Origin: Cephalothrix simula
Lineage: Eukaryota; Nemertea; Palaeonemertea; Archinemertea; Cephalotrichidae
Direction of reading: 5' to 3'
DNA length: 64,000 nt
NCBI GenBank assembly: GCA_035591015.1
Contig: JAXIUW010011119.1
Coordinates: 29,574-93,573, forward strand
Shown: positions 35,498 through 43,490 of the stretch, piece by piece
Layout of the letters: the number at the start of each line of letters is the position of its first letter
Position numbering within the stretch: the stretch's first letter is position 1
The notes under the pieces: model-generated
What the model saw: only the letters and a program-made list of their open reading frames with translations
Database searches by the model: none
What the model was told of the DNA's origin: nothing
Position numbers and translations under genes: made by a program

Positions 35498-35570
35498 CAG
35501 GTCAGGAGGGACTCGAACCCCCAACAACCGGTTTTGGAGACCGGGACTCTACCAATTGAGCTACTGACCT
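35498..35570 (-). tRNA. tRNA-Trp (CCA anticodon)
   Basis: The 73-nt sense strand begins AGGTCAGTAGCTCAATTGG. It has a 7-bp acceptor stem (AGGTCAG/CTGACCT), an anticodon loop CTCCAAA giving CCA, a T-arm GGTTCGAGTCC and discriminator G. The 3' CCA is not encoded. Its place before secE is the ancestral one. Confidence 0.95.
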
Positions 35571-35581
35571 CCATCAATCAA

Positions 35582-35728
35582 CTATTTTTCTTCATGCACA
35601 GTATGCTTGCGTTCAAAGCGGCAATACTTGCGTTTCTTGATTTTATTGGGATTCTTACGCTTATTGCGAAAAGAAAGATAATTAATGCGTCGGCAATCAG
35701 AGCACCGTAAATGAATCACATCAGCCAT
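35582..35728 (-). CDS. rpmG: 50S ribosomal protein L33
   Basis: This 48-residue protein, too short for many gene callers, starts MADVIHLRCSDCRRINYLSF and ends KYCRFERKHTVHEEK. The CxxC near the N-terminus, the KRKYC segment and the size match L33. It lies between tRNA-Thr and tRNA-Trp, where tuf is often found in other genomes; rpmG next to secE is common. Confidence 0.9.
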   Translation of the reverse strand: MADVIHLRCSDCRRINYLSFRNKRKNPNKIKKRKYCRFERKHTVHEEK

Positions 35729-35760
35729 AAAGTTTCCGTTTCTTTTTATCAATAAATGTC

Positions 35761-35785
35761 AGCCCGGAAGCAGATTTGAACTGCC

Positions 35786-35816
<31 letters not shown>

Positions 35817-35833
35817 TACTGAGCTATCCGGGC
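35761..35833 (-). tRNA. tRNA-Thr (GGT anticodon)
   Basis: The sense strand starts GCCCGGATAGCTCAGTAGG and has a 7-bp acceptor stem (GCCCGGA/TCCGGGC), an anticodon loop TTGGTAA and T-arm CAGTTCAAATCTG. CCA is not encoded. It lies only 3 bp from tRNA-Tyr. Confidence 0.95.
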
Positions 35834-35836
35834 ACA

Positions 35837-35918
35837 TGGGGAGGGGAGGATTCGAACCTCCGAAGGCGGAGCCGTCAGATTTACAGTCTGATCCCTTTGA
35901 CCGCTCGGGAACCTCCCC
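35837..35918 (-). tRNA. tRNA-Tyr (GTA anticodon)
   Basis: This 82-nt class II tRNA starts GGGGAGGTTCCCGAGCGG. It has an anticodon loop CTGTAAA giving GTA, a long variable arm (CGGCTCCGCCTTCG) and a 7-bp acceptor stem with discriminator A. CCA is not encoded. It is the first gene of the tRNA-rpmG-secE-nusG run. Confidence 0.95.
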
Positions 35919-36185
35919 AACAACTCAATCTAGCACGTCCAATCCGAACAATGCAACATCTTTAGCCCTTGCTGAGAGCTTACCACGGTAGATTTAAGCC
36001 CGACTTGTATTATGTAGCAAAAAATATCTTAAATTAAAACTATGCCACGACTATGGGTAGGGCTATTCAACTGGTTGGATTGGATTCAAGACTCAGGGTC
36101 AGACTTAGACTTTTTCAATATCAGTCTTAGTTTTCAGCTCTGGTCTCAGCCTCAGCCTTTCTAGCCTCAGCAATCGCAGCCTTAG

Positions 36186-38009
36186 TTATGGCCGTAGCTT
36201 TGGCCTAGCCTCAGCCATCTTTAACCATTTTTGGCGGGTTTCTTCAGGCCAGTCATTCCATGGCTTGAAGTATTTTTCAAGTTTAGTCCATTCGCCTTTT
36301 ACAAGAAACGAAACCATGGCTTTATTGCCACTCGGTTCACTATGAACCCATTTGGCATCTCCAATCTCAATCTTTTTCTGTTCTAATAGCATCCTAAATA
36401 GTTGATGTTCGTAGCTGTTGGTAAGCAAACGGAGACGCCTTTCATCACTCCACTGAATAAGCTCCTCACGAAGCTCTGGGTTAACAAAGAGTAACTTATT
36501 GCGTTGCAAATACTGGCTATTAAGCTGAGGAAGTTGTGCATCGGGGCAGTCGCCCCAAACCCAAGTTTTACTAATCAGCTTTGCCTCCATATCTGGATGC
36601 AGTGTAGCTTGTTCAACAAAGGCATATTCAATAGTTTTAGGCACTTCTTTCAAAGCTGACAGGTTAACATTTGCTAAATTAGCCATGCTTAGGTCTGTAT
36701 CGCTTAGGCTTGCGTTACTTAGGTATGCACCGATTAGGTGTGCATATCTTAGGTCTGCCTTGCTTAGGTATGCCTCGCTTAGGTTTGCACTTCTTAGGTC
36801 TGCACCGATTAGGTGTGCATGTCTTAGGTCTGCCTTGCTTAGGTATGCACCGCTTAGGTCTGCCTTGCTTAGGTCTGCATAGCTTAGGCCTGCATTAAAT
36901 AGTCTTGCATGGCTTAGTTTTGCACCGCTTAGTTTTGCATCGCTTAGGTCTGCCTCGCTTAGGCCTGCATCGATTAGGTGTGCATGTCTTAGGTCTGCCT
37001 TGCTTAGGTCTGCACCGCTTAGGTCTGCTTTTCTTAGGATTGCACTGACTAGGTTTGCGTTGTTTAGTTTTGCGCCGCTTAGGTATGCCTCGCTTAGGTC
37101 TGCCTCGCTTAGGTCTGCACCGCTTAGGTATGCCTCGCTTAGGTCTGCCTCGCTTAGGTCTGCACCGCTTAGGTTTGCACTTCTTAGGTCTGCACCGCTT
37201 AGGTATGCCTTGCTTAGGTCTGCACCGCTTAGGTTTGCTTCACTTAGATTAGTGCCTTGTAAGTGAGCGTTTGTTAGAAGCACTCGCCAATTTTCTCGTG
37301 CATTCTTTTCAATATCTTTAAGGTCGGTTTTTTTCTTGAAATCACGCAATTGCCTAAAGGCTGTTTCTATGATTGTATTGCGCAGAGCAAGGTCATTGGT
37401 GATAGATTGCTTTTGTTTAGTTTCTTCTTCGCCAGAAGCAGTTTCAGTTGGCTTAGGAGGTTGGCGCAGTCTAGAGCAAAACAATCCTATAATTCTAATA
37501 TAATAGCCTTTTGGGTCAAGCTCGGCTAAATTGCGGAGCATGGCTATGCCTAAATCCTTTTTAAGGTAGTTATCACCAAGCAGAAATTCGGCAGCTATTT
37601 TGAAATTCTCATCTTTCTGAGCACGGTCGGCTATTTCGGTTTGTTTGTCGGATATCTTGCTTCGCCAAATAACCAGCACAGCAGCTACTATACCCCCTAA
37701 GGTTAGCCCCACATTGCGTATTGCTTCAAGTTTCTTAGTGAAGTAAGACGGATTGAAGGCTAACAGCACAAAGCAGGCAATCACAAAAAGTATGGAACAC
37801 ACCACTATCGTGTTCAATACCCACAAAGGTAATTCCTGTTTTAGCTTCTTATTAGCGACTCGTAATCGCCGGACTAGTGGCCGTGTTTGCTTCTTAAAGT
37901 CTAACCATACCCGCTGGAGTAGTCGTTTTGCCCGCCACGTAACGACCCGCAACCGCCTAAGTAATAATTTTCGCTTCTTATCATCTGGCATAGAGACACC
38001 CGCAAGCAT
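36186..38009 (-). CDS. membrane protein with about 42 pentapeptide repeats
   Basis: The 607-residue protein has a strongly basic N-terminus (residues 10-55), two membrane helices (about 64-86 and 98-116) and a helical region. About 42 consecutive A(D/N)LSx pentapeptides follow (about 246-455), then a 150-residue C-terminal domain with many Trp and charged residues. Pentapeptide repeats fold into a right-handed four-sided helix and in some proteins mimic DNA or mediate contacts. The function here is unknown. The encoding 15-bp units are nearly identical in the DNA (for example CTTAGGTCTGCACCG on the plus strand), which suggests recent expansion. It borders the prophage. Confidence 0.85.
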   Translation of the reverse strand: MLAGVSMPDDKKRKLLLRRLRVVTWRAKRLLQRVWLDFKKQTRPLVRRLRVANKKLKQELPLWVLNTIVVCSILFVIACFVLLAFNPSYFTKKLEAIRNVGLTLGGIVAAVLVIWRSKISDKQTEIADRAQKDENFKIAAEFLLGDNYLKKDLGIAMLRNLAELDPKGYYIRIIGLFCSRLRQPPKPTETASGEEETKQKQSITNDLALRNTIIETAFRQLRDFKKKTDLKDIEKNARENWRVLLTNAHLQGTNLSEANLSGADLSKAYLSGADLRSANLSGADLSEADLSEAYLSGADLSEADLSEAYLSGAKLNNANLVSAILRKADLSGADLSKADLRHAHLIDAGLSEADLSDAKLSGAKLSHARLFNAGLSYADLSKADLSGAYLSKADLRHAHLIGADLRSANLSEAYLSKADLRYAHLIGAYLSNASLSDTDLSMANLANVNLSALKEVPKTIEYAFVEQATLHPDMEAKLISKTWVWGDCPDAQLPQLNSQYLQRNKLLFVNPELREELIQWSDERRLRLLTNSYEHQLFRMLLEQKKIEIGDAKWVHSEPSGNKAMVSFLVKGEWTKLEKYFKPWNDWPEETRQKWLKMAEARPKLRP

Positions 38010-38197
38010 GGTTTAGAGCTGGTGAGGCTTCAGTCATCCCTCTAGTTGGGCTGCCATGTGCCAAAACTGAAGAGGGAAACTCGCAGATTTTAGCTAGTTT
38101 GCGCTACAAGTTCAACTTAAAAAAGGTTTTATAACTTGGTCGTAGAACAGTTGCCGAGCCTTGTTGATGTCAACAGCCTTTTTTGTGTCGGGTACGG

Positions 38198-38656
38198 TTA
38201 GTATATTGGGTAGAATACGGCAGGCAAGCGATACAGATAGGCCGTGCCATATAACACAAAGCCATAAACTAAGCCCCGCATGGTGATAGTGGCCATAACC
38301 GCATTGGCCTTAGAATGTACTGCTGACTCATGGTGAGCACTTAACGCCAAGAAATTAGTTAGAATATCTGGGTTAATTGGGTAAGGCTTATAGTCGTAAA
38401 ACCGACTATCTTTTGCTGCCCAACCTAGATAACCAAAGGGTGTTCTACTAGTAACCATAAAATGTTCTTGTGTTAATTGCTGAAATATTTGATGTTGATT
38501 GCCGCTCAATTTTGGGGCGATATTTATGCAGGGCGTTACAAAGTCCCAAAACAGTTCGCCATAGCCAGTTTCGCTATGACGTTGAGCATTATAGGTAATT
38601 TGCCTTAGTGGTGATGTGAGTTCTGACAGAACCAAAAGCCTTGCGCAGAGTTTCAT
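38198..38656 (-). pseudogene. fused remnant: terminase C-terminus plus truncated portal protein
   Basis: This 152-codon frame is a splice of two decayed phage genes. The first part (QITYNAQRHSETGYGELFW) matches the C-terminal end of P2 gpP-type terminases. The later part (TPFGYLGW, then YKPYPINPDILTNFLALSAHHESAVHSKANAV) matches the N-terminal region of the P2 gpQ/PBSX portal family. A portal is normally about 340 residues, so most of it is missing after 38198. The order P then Q, both leftward, is that of P2. Confidence 0.7.
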
Positions 38657-38998
38657 CGGCTGGCAGTAGTAAGGCTCTATTTTCTAGCAACGAGCGTAGA
38701 TGCGTGACCTTCTGCATTTTTTGCTGATGCTGTAGGTGATAGGGTCTATGTAGCAGCTAACCATTTGCCGCAACAGGCATAATAGGCTGCCCATGCCCGT
38801 GGCCTCAATGGCGATGCGCTCTACTGGGTATTCTGTGCATAACTCGGCAATCCCGCTTAACTAACTATGAATATTGGCCTTATCCATCATCAAATGCTTG
38901 AACAGCTTAACAAGTTCGCTCATTTCTAGCGCAACAATGGCGGCTTGGTCATGATTAAGAGCCGGGTCATAACCAAGGTACACCAGCTTGGCAGGCAT
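38657..38998 (-). pseudogene. terminase large subunit nuclease-domain remnant
   Basis: The minus strand reads LVYLGYDPALNHDQAAIVALE, then an in-frame TAG after NIHS, then ELCTEYPVERIAIEATGMGSLL. This is the nuclease domain pattern of P2 gpP-like terminases (GYDPAL and the Asp/Glu-ATG motif). A frameshift follows, and the frame ALLLPADETLRKAFGSV continues it. The ATPase domain that should precede this part is absent. The gene cannot make a functional packaging motor. Confidence 0.7.
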
Positions 38999-39003
38999 AA
39001 AAA

Positions 39004-39201
39004 TCAGGCTTGGGGGCGGTCTTCCATATTAATGCCCTCTATCTCATTGGCTAGGCGAGACACTTCTTTAATCTTGGGTGTCAAACACCAGCGATTCAGT
39101 GTGAGAGTAGGCACTCCAAGCTCGGTGCTAATGTCTTTTTTATTCCAGCCGTTTGAGGCTAATTTTTGGGCGTGAGCTTTGATTTCATCAGAGTAGCTCA
39201 T
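39004..39201 (-). pseudogene. terminase N-terminal helix-turn-helix remnant
   Basis: The 65-codon frame reads SDEIKAHAQKLASNGWNKKDISTELGVPTLTLNRWC, like the N-terminal winged-helix of P2 gpP terminases. It ends at a TGA, and the next terminase piece is out of frame and lacks about 300 residues between them. It could be read as a free small HTH protein, but the order with the downstream pieces favours a decayed terminase. Confidence 0.6.
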
Positions 39202-39504
39202 ACTCTGATTTTCGCTTAATCAAAAAATGACTCAAGTTCTTTCTGTGCATATATGTACACATATAGTCACATCTGCACATATATAGCCGTATCTGTCCGT
39301 ATCTCTACAAATAACGGTTTGGTGCATTTCTTTCTGTGGGTGAAAATAGAAACAGAAGCGAGAACGACTAAACTCTATTTTATAGTTATTAAACCTTAGT
39401 TAAAAATTTGTTCTTCTGGCGATACCGTTGATGGCTGCTATGTTAAACCATAAACACTTAAGGCTATCGCTAAAAGTTACAATCTCGCTAGATATGTAGC
39501 CAAA
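39202..39504. other. 303-bp divergent spacer of the prophage
   Basis: The spacer separates leftward terminase remnants from the rightward lysis-tail genes. Near 39240-39310 it contains repeated CATATA/GCACAT and CCGTATCT units that form partial palindromes (for example GTGCATATATGTACAC), possibly an operator region. No gene is seen. Capsid genes (P2 O, N, M, L) expected downstream are missing. Confidence 0.5.
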
Positions 39505-39924
39505 TTAATATTGAACATCGGGGCGGTAATAATTATAGCAGTGTAGTTGCTCTAAAAGCAAGAGAAGGCCAAGACAGCACAACATTTTATCTTGAATGGA
39601 AAGAATTAAAGGGCAAAACACCCTACCTAGCAGGTATAGCCTTCATTAACTACCTGTACTGCTTTGGCACCGGAAGCGTGGACTTTATTGATGGAACAAC
39701 AACTATGAAGCTAGCTTGTACAGAACAGCAAAATGAGCAACTTGCTGGCCAGAATGGTTAGAGCCGACCTATGTTTACTTACTAACCATGCAACCCGTCC
39801 TAGCTATTGACAGGTTTAAGCTAGCCGCTGAGGGTACCGCACCACAGATTGATGCCCCGTATCGCCATCGTGGTTTAGAACAGCTTAATCAACTAGCTCA
39901 GGGCAATAACGTGTATTTGATATG
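39505..39924 (+). pseudogene. frameshifted phage gene of unknown function
   Basis: An open stretch (SSVVALKAREGQDSTTFYLEW up to NEQLAGQNG) ends at a TAG near 39760. The adjacent frame then continues with PTYVYLLTMQPVLAIDRF and ends LNQLAQGNNVYLI at a TGA overlapping the next gene's ATG. The two parts look like one protein broken by a frameshift. I do not recognise the family. Confidence 0.45.
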
Positions 39925-40329
39925 ACTGTTAAGAAGTCAGAGATTAAGTTTAGGCCACTAGAAGCCCAAATTGAATGGATAGCAAAACGGGAAGATGAAA
40001 AACTCTTGCTGTTCAGAGCACGTCTTAGCGGCAAGTGTACAGTCTACGGAATACAAAAACCTTGGCAATGGAGTGCGGCTTTAATTGGGCAGTGGGTATC
40101 CAGCAAGCGAGATGGCTCAATGGGAGCGGTGCAAATAGAAGAAAATCAAGACGTGCGTAGCGTAGTCGTTGAGGTGAGTTATACAGATGATTACTGGCTA
40201 AAAAAGTCTCAAACCAAAACAAACTACCACTTTGGCGATTGTTATTGGGAGCCAGCGGAAGCGCAAGGCACACAAATGATACAGGTTGAATTAGACCAAA
40301 TCTTAGGGAGAATTAATGATGATAAGTAA
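39922..40329 (+). CDS. hypothetical phage protein before the lysis genes
   Basis: This 135-residue protein is not recognised. It is rich in Trp, Lys and Glu, has no membrane helix, and reads as a compact beta-rich domain (LLFRARLSGKCTVYG, then SVVVEVSYTDDYW). Its ATG overlaps the stop of the preceding broken frame (ATGA), and its 3' end overlaps the transglycosylase start by 14 bp. It therefore belongs to the late phage operon, perhaps as a head-tail or lysis accessory protein. Confidence 0.5.
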   Translation: MTVKKSEIKFRPLEAQIEWIAKREDEKLLLFRARLSGKCTVYGIQKPWQWSAALIGQWVSSKRDGSMGAVQIEENQDVRSVVVEVSYTDDYWLKKSQTKTNYHFGDCYWEPAEAQGTQMIQVELDQILGRINDDK

Positions 40330-41044
40330 CTTATTTTTGATTTTGGGCGTAGGCGTAGTTGCCTGCGTGCTGGTGGTGGGGCTGCTATACGTATTTTTGC
40401 GCTACCTAGATAATTTAGTCTTTCCAAACGTAGATTTTTCGAGGGGACTAAACGGCGGCAACATGGCTATAGCCATATTCTTAGCAGCTCTTTCAGCGGC
40501 CTTTGTATTAGGGCTATTTCTTTATGCTGGGCGAGCCATTGGTGCTGAAGCAAGCTATGACGAATATTTTAGGCATTCAACCAAGTTAGTTTGGGGCTAT
40601 GAGCCCTGCCATGCTACGGGCAGAGTTTGTGATTGGAGAATATTCAAGGCGCAAGGCATCACAGAATCTAATCTTAAGCCAAATGTGTGTTCACATGTCG
40701 GAGCTTGCGGAGTAATGCAGTTTATGCCCGGAACAGCTAAACATGTAGGCCTAGCCAATCGCTTTGAGGCGAAGCAGTCTATTTATCATGGCATTAAGTA
40801 CGACCATTATTTGTGGAAGGAATGGACTGCACCACGCCCCTTAGGCGATAGATTGTCATTAGCCTTAGCCTCTTATAATGCTGGGCTGGGGCATGTTTTA
40901 GCGGCACAAAAGCGGGCTGAAGGGGCGGCGTTATTCTCTGAAATTGCACCTTATTTATGGGCAGAGCCTCGTGAATACGTAAAGCGCATTAAACGCTGGC
41001 ATAAAAGGCTGGCCCCACGTGAGGCTTGGCAGGGAGGGCTGTAG
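40316..41044 (+). CDS. phage lytic transglycosylase (SLT domain) with membrane anchor
   Basis: The 242-residue protein has two N-terminal hydrophobic helices (about 3-27 and 42-67) and a goose-type SLT domain (about 90-235). The catalytic glutamate lies in QGITESNLKP, followed by CGVMQFMPGTAKHVG and LALASYNAGLGHVLAAQKR, the three family motifs. It would cleave peptidoglycan glycan strands for host lysis and particle release. The start GTG of the holin-like gene overlaps its stop by one base. Confidence 0.8.
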   Translation: MMISNLFLILGVGVVACVLVVGLLYVFLRYLDNLVFPNVDFSRGLNGGNMAIAIFLAALSAAFVLGLFLYAGRAIGAEASYDEYFRHSTKLVWGYEPCHATGRVCDWRIFKAQGITESNLKPNVCSHVGACGVMQFMPGTAKHVGLANRFEAKQSIYHGIKYDHYLWKEWTAPRPLGDRLSLALASYNAGLGHVLAAQKRAEGAALFSEIAPYLWAEPREYVKRIKRWHKRLAPREAWQGGL

Positions 41045-41271
41045 TGAGCTGGTTATCAAGCATCATTAACAGCATATCAGGCTTAATTGCCCTTGGTGCT
41101 TATCACTACGAAATTATGGCTATTGCTGCAGTGGTGGGCTTTCCGGTATCTATTTGGGCGGTATTCCGCTATCGGCATACTCCACCATGGGTGCGCATAA
41201 GCATAATCTCAATGTTTTTCATTTTATTGGTAGGACTAATTTTACTAGAGGTATTAAGAGATGGACGTTGA
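41044..41271 (+). CDS. holin-like small membrane protein
   Basis: From the GTG at 41044, with GGGAGG seven bases upstream, the 75-residue protein has two hydrophobic helices (YEIMAIAAVVGFPVSIWAV and ISIISMFFILLVGLILLEVL), a short basic loop and a charged tail. The size, topology and position next to a lytic transglycosylase suggest a holin that permeabilises the inner membrane. No family motif confirms it. Confidence 0.55.
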   Translation: MSWLSSIINSISGLIALGAYHYEIMAIAAVVGFPVSIWAVFRYRHTPPWVRISIISMFFILLVGLILLEVLRDGR

Positions 41272-41491
41272 AACAACAATTAGTATTTGGGCCAATATAG
41301 CCGGTATTTTAGGTGTAATAGGTGCGCTATACCTGCTGGGACGCAAGCTAGAGAAGCGCTTAGACAAAATTGACGCAATTGAAAGACGTTTAGAAAGAAT
41401 TGAAGAAGTAATTAGAAAGTTAGGCATTCATCCATTTAGCCTACAAAACAAACCTGAACCGAGATTAAAAAATGGGACTAGGACAAGTTAA
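41261..41491 (+). CDS. small membrane/coiled-coil phage protein
   Basis: The 76-residue protein has one N-terminal membrane helix (IWANIAGILGVIGALYLLG) and then a charged heptad-like helix (LEKRLDKIDAIERRLERIEEVI). Such proteins often lie in lysis cassettes as spanin-like or holin-regulating partners, but nothing here is diagnostic. It overlaps the holin-like gene by 11 bp and the sheath gene by 20 bp. Confidence 0.45.
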   Translation: MDVETTISIWANIAGILGVIGALYLLGRKLEKRLDKIDAIERRLERIEEVIRKLGIHPFSLQNKPEPRLKNGTRTS

Positions 41492-42563
41492 AGTAACCAA
41501 TACGGTAATACCGCCAATTCAGCCAAACGCCTCCGAGGGGCGGGTGCTGTTTTGTGATGTGGTAGATGGCAAGGCTATTAGCCAAAGCATCACTGCAGAA
41601 AATTTAGCGCTGCTTAAGTTATCAGCAGCAACTCAAAAACTAATTGAGGCAACCATCGCTCAGGCCGGTAACGCCTTTCAAGGCTATTACAGTGCCGTAG
41701 TTAAAGATGACACCAAGACTGTAGAACAACTTTTGCGTCAAGCCATCTTACAAAGTGATTATAAGCCAGAGCTCGTTATTTGGTGCCCTGAAATTACTAC
41801 TGGCGCAGAGCTAAATCAGCTTGGGCAGGTGGCGACCACCGCAGAACGCCAAAATGAAATTTTTATTGTTGGTGGTTGGGCTGGAGCTCTTGATAAAAAG
41901 GCTAAAACTGGTGAAGACTGGAGCGCATACAAGGCTCGGCTCAAAAAAATCACCCAAAACATCAATCAGCCACGGGTGTTTATAGTGCCTAATATATGGC
42001 ACGGGACCAGCGAGTTAGGCTTATTTGTAGGTCAATTGCAAAAGATTGGCGGTGAAAACATAGCCTATTCACCCATGCGAGTGCTATCAGGCTCGGTTAA
42101 GGTGAGGGGCAATTTGCCTAAAGATATTAATGGAGCACCACTGACCCTAGGGCTGTTAGAAGAGCTAGACGCAGCCAAATTATCTGTAGTGCAGTGGTAT
42201 AACGGCTATGAAGGTTACTATTTCGCAGACCTTAACTTGCTAGGGCAGGGCGAGGGAACAGTAAAAACCATTGAATATCGCCGTTGTTTAGACAAAGCCA
42301 TTCGGCTGGTGTTCCGCAGCGCAGTCAAGGCCATTGCTAACCCTATTGCGAACAATAAGAACACGGCAACTATTTTGGCTAGTGTTTTCAGTGAGCCACT
42401 AGAGTTGATGGTTGTGAATAAAGAGATCCAGCCGATTGCTACAGATGCGGTAGAGGTTCTGTTCACCAGTCAAAATAGCTTACAAATAGGCATAACAATT
42501 GTGCCTTATCTATCAGCTAAGAGTATTTCAGCCAATATTAGTATAGACAGGAGGTCTGCATGA
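41472..42563 (+). CDS. contractile tail sheath protein (DUF2586-type)
   Basis: The 363-residue protein matches the HP1-like tail sheath family recorded as DUF2586. It starts GLGQVKVTNTVIPPIQPNASEG. Middle parts (KPELVIWCPE, then RVFIVPNIWHGT) form the conserved sheath core, and the C-terminal domain (RCLDKAIRLVFRSAVKAIANP) wraps the tube. It would contract to drive the tube through a target envelope. The gene is intact and translationally coupled to the tube gene by an ATGA overlap. Confidence 0.75.
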   Translation: MGLGQVKVTNTVIPPIQPNASEGRVLFCDVVDGKAISQSITAENLALLKLSAATQKLIEATIAQAGNAFQGYYSAVVKDDTKTVEQLLRQAILQSDYKPELVIWCPEITTGAELNQLGQVATTAERQNEIFIVGGWAGALDKKAKTGEDWSAYKARLKKITQNINQPRVFIVPNIWHGTSELGLFVGQLQKIGGENIAYSPMRVLSGSVKVRGNLPKDINGAPLTLGLLEELDAAKLSVVQWYNGYEGYYFADLNLLGQGEGTVKTIEYRRCLDKAIRLVFRSAVKAIANPIANNKNTATILASVFSEPLELMVVNKEIQPIATDAVEVLFTSQNSLQIGITIVPYLSAKSISANISIDRRSA

Positions 42564-42997
42564 GTAATTTTCAAAGAATAGGTGGTCGCGATGTTGAGGC
42601 GTGGGTAGGCACTAATAAAATAGTGTTTGACAGCATCAGCCTAAATGTTGAGTTAGGCCTAAAATCAGTTACCGAGGGCGGCTTGCCGGCGGGTTATGTT
42701 AAAGGACAGCCTTCTGCTGACGGTGAATTAAAGCTATCAGTTCAGCAATTCAACCTGATTGATCAGATATTTGAAGGCGGTAAGTCTTGGGAAGATTTAG
42801 ACCCACTAACGCTCAATTTTAGGGGTTCTGCTGGCCAAGAAAATATTGATGTAGTTGTTTACGGGGCAAAATTAACGCCTCCAAACCTAGAGGCAGACAC
42901 CAGTAGTGATGACCGCCTTAGCTGCACCATGAAGTTTATCGTCACTGGCAAAAAATTTGTTGAGATAAACGGGCGACCGTTACTTAGCTATAATTAA
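42560..42997 (+). CDS. tail tube protein (DUF2597-type)
   Basis: This 145-residue protein follows the sheath gene as tube proteins do. The start SNFQRIGGRDVEAWVGTNKI and the core LKLSVQQFNLIDQIFEGGKSWEDLDPLTLNF match the DUF2597 tube family of HP1-like phages. It would form the rigid inner tube of stacked rings. No damage is seen. Confidence 0.7.
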   Translation: MSNFQRIGGRDVEAWVGTNKIVFDSISLNVELGLKSVTEGGLPAGYVKGQPSADGELKLSVQQFNLIDQIFEGGKSWEDLDPLTLNFRGSAGQENIDVVVYGAKLTPPNLEADTSSDDRLSCTMKFIVTGKKFVEINGRPLLSYN

Positions 42998-43020
42998 ATA
43001 GTATTAACAGAGGATTAACG

Positions 43021-43299
43021 ATGGAAAATATTATTCGCCTAGAAGTAGAGGGCTACGATAAAGAGTTTAATTTCAAGGTTACACCTCAAGCCTACAGCGC
43101 ATTAAAGGCTGGGCTACGTGATAATTTAAGCGTGGCGGGAACTAAATTTTTAATGGACTGCATCAATGACAAGAAACGACTTAAAGACTTGATTGATGAA
43201 AACAGCCCCAACTGCGATATGACGCTAGAGAATCTATTGCTGAATACTCTTGTTGAGCAGTTAGGGGCAACACGCAAGGTGGTCGTAAAAAAGTCTTAA
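43021..43299 (+). CDS. tail assembly chaperone, short (zero-frame) form
   Basis: The 92-residue acidic protein (GYDKEFNFKVTPQAYSALK, then DMTLENLLLNTLVEQ) lies between tube and tape measure, the standard place of the tail assembly chaperone, gene E in P2 and gene G in lambda. It ends at a TAA directly after an A AAA AAG slippery heptamer (43287-43293). A second product is expected by -1 frameshifting, described next. The chaperone keeps the tape measure protein soluble before tail assembly. Confidence 0.75.
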   Translation: MENIIRLEVEGYDKEFNFKVTPQAYSALKAGLRDNLSVAGTKFLMDCINDKKRLKDLIDENSPNCDMTLENLLLNTLVEQLGATRKVVVKKS

Positions 43300-43475
43300 A
43301 TTGTAACTTTGATGATTACGACCATTTAATAGCCCTAGCTGGGTATTGGCAACCTATGCAAGATCCCCATAGCACAGAGGCCATGACCAATGCCCAGCAT
43401 CTTGATGAACTGTATTGGAAGAACATGCAAACAGCAATAGCTAACGGCATAGCCTTAGCCCTAAAAAGTAAATGA
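43287..43475 (+). CDS. -1 frameshift extension of the tail assembly chaperone
   Basis: The heptamer A AAA AAG at 43287-43293 is in the correct zero-frame phase (GTA AAA AAG). Slipping back one base bypasses the TAA at 43297 and opens 60 more codons, ending TGA at 43473-43475, 16 bp before the tape measure start. The added part is acidic and Trp-rich (DDYDHLIALAGYWQPMQ). The fused product would be 151 residues, as in P2 E+E' and lambda GT. The mechanism is known; its use here is inference. Confidence 0.75.
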   Translation, partial: KKVLNCNFDDYDHLIALAGYWQPMQDPHSTEAMTNAQHLDELYWKNMQTAIANGIALALKSK

Positions 43476-43490
43476 TATGGATAGCATAGC

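Noticed and set aside
35498-35918. Use of a tRNA as prophage attachment site
   Set aside because: All three tRNAs are complete, and I could not find a repeated tRNA end near the right edge of the prophage.
36685-37266. Several plus-strand open frames across the pentapeptide region
   Set aside because: They exist because the 15-bp repeat keeps all frames periodic and stop-free on the other strand; their translations are simple Leu/Arg/Ala repeats.
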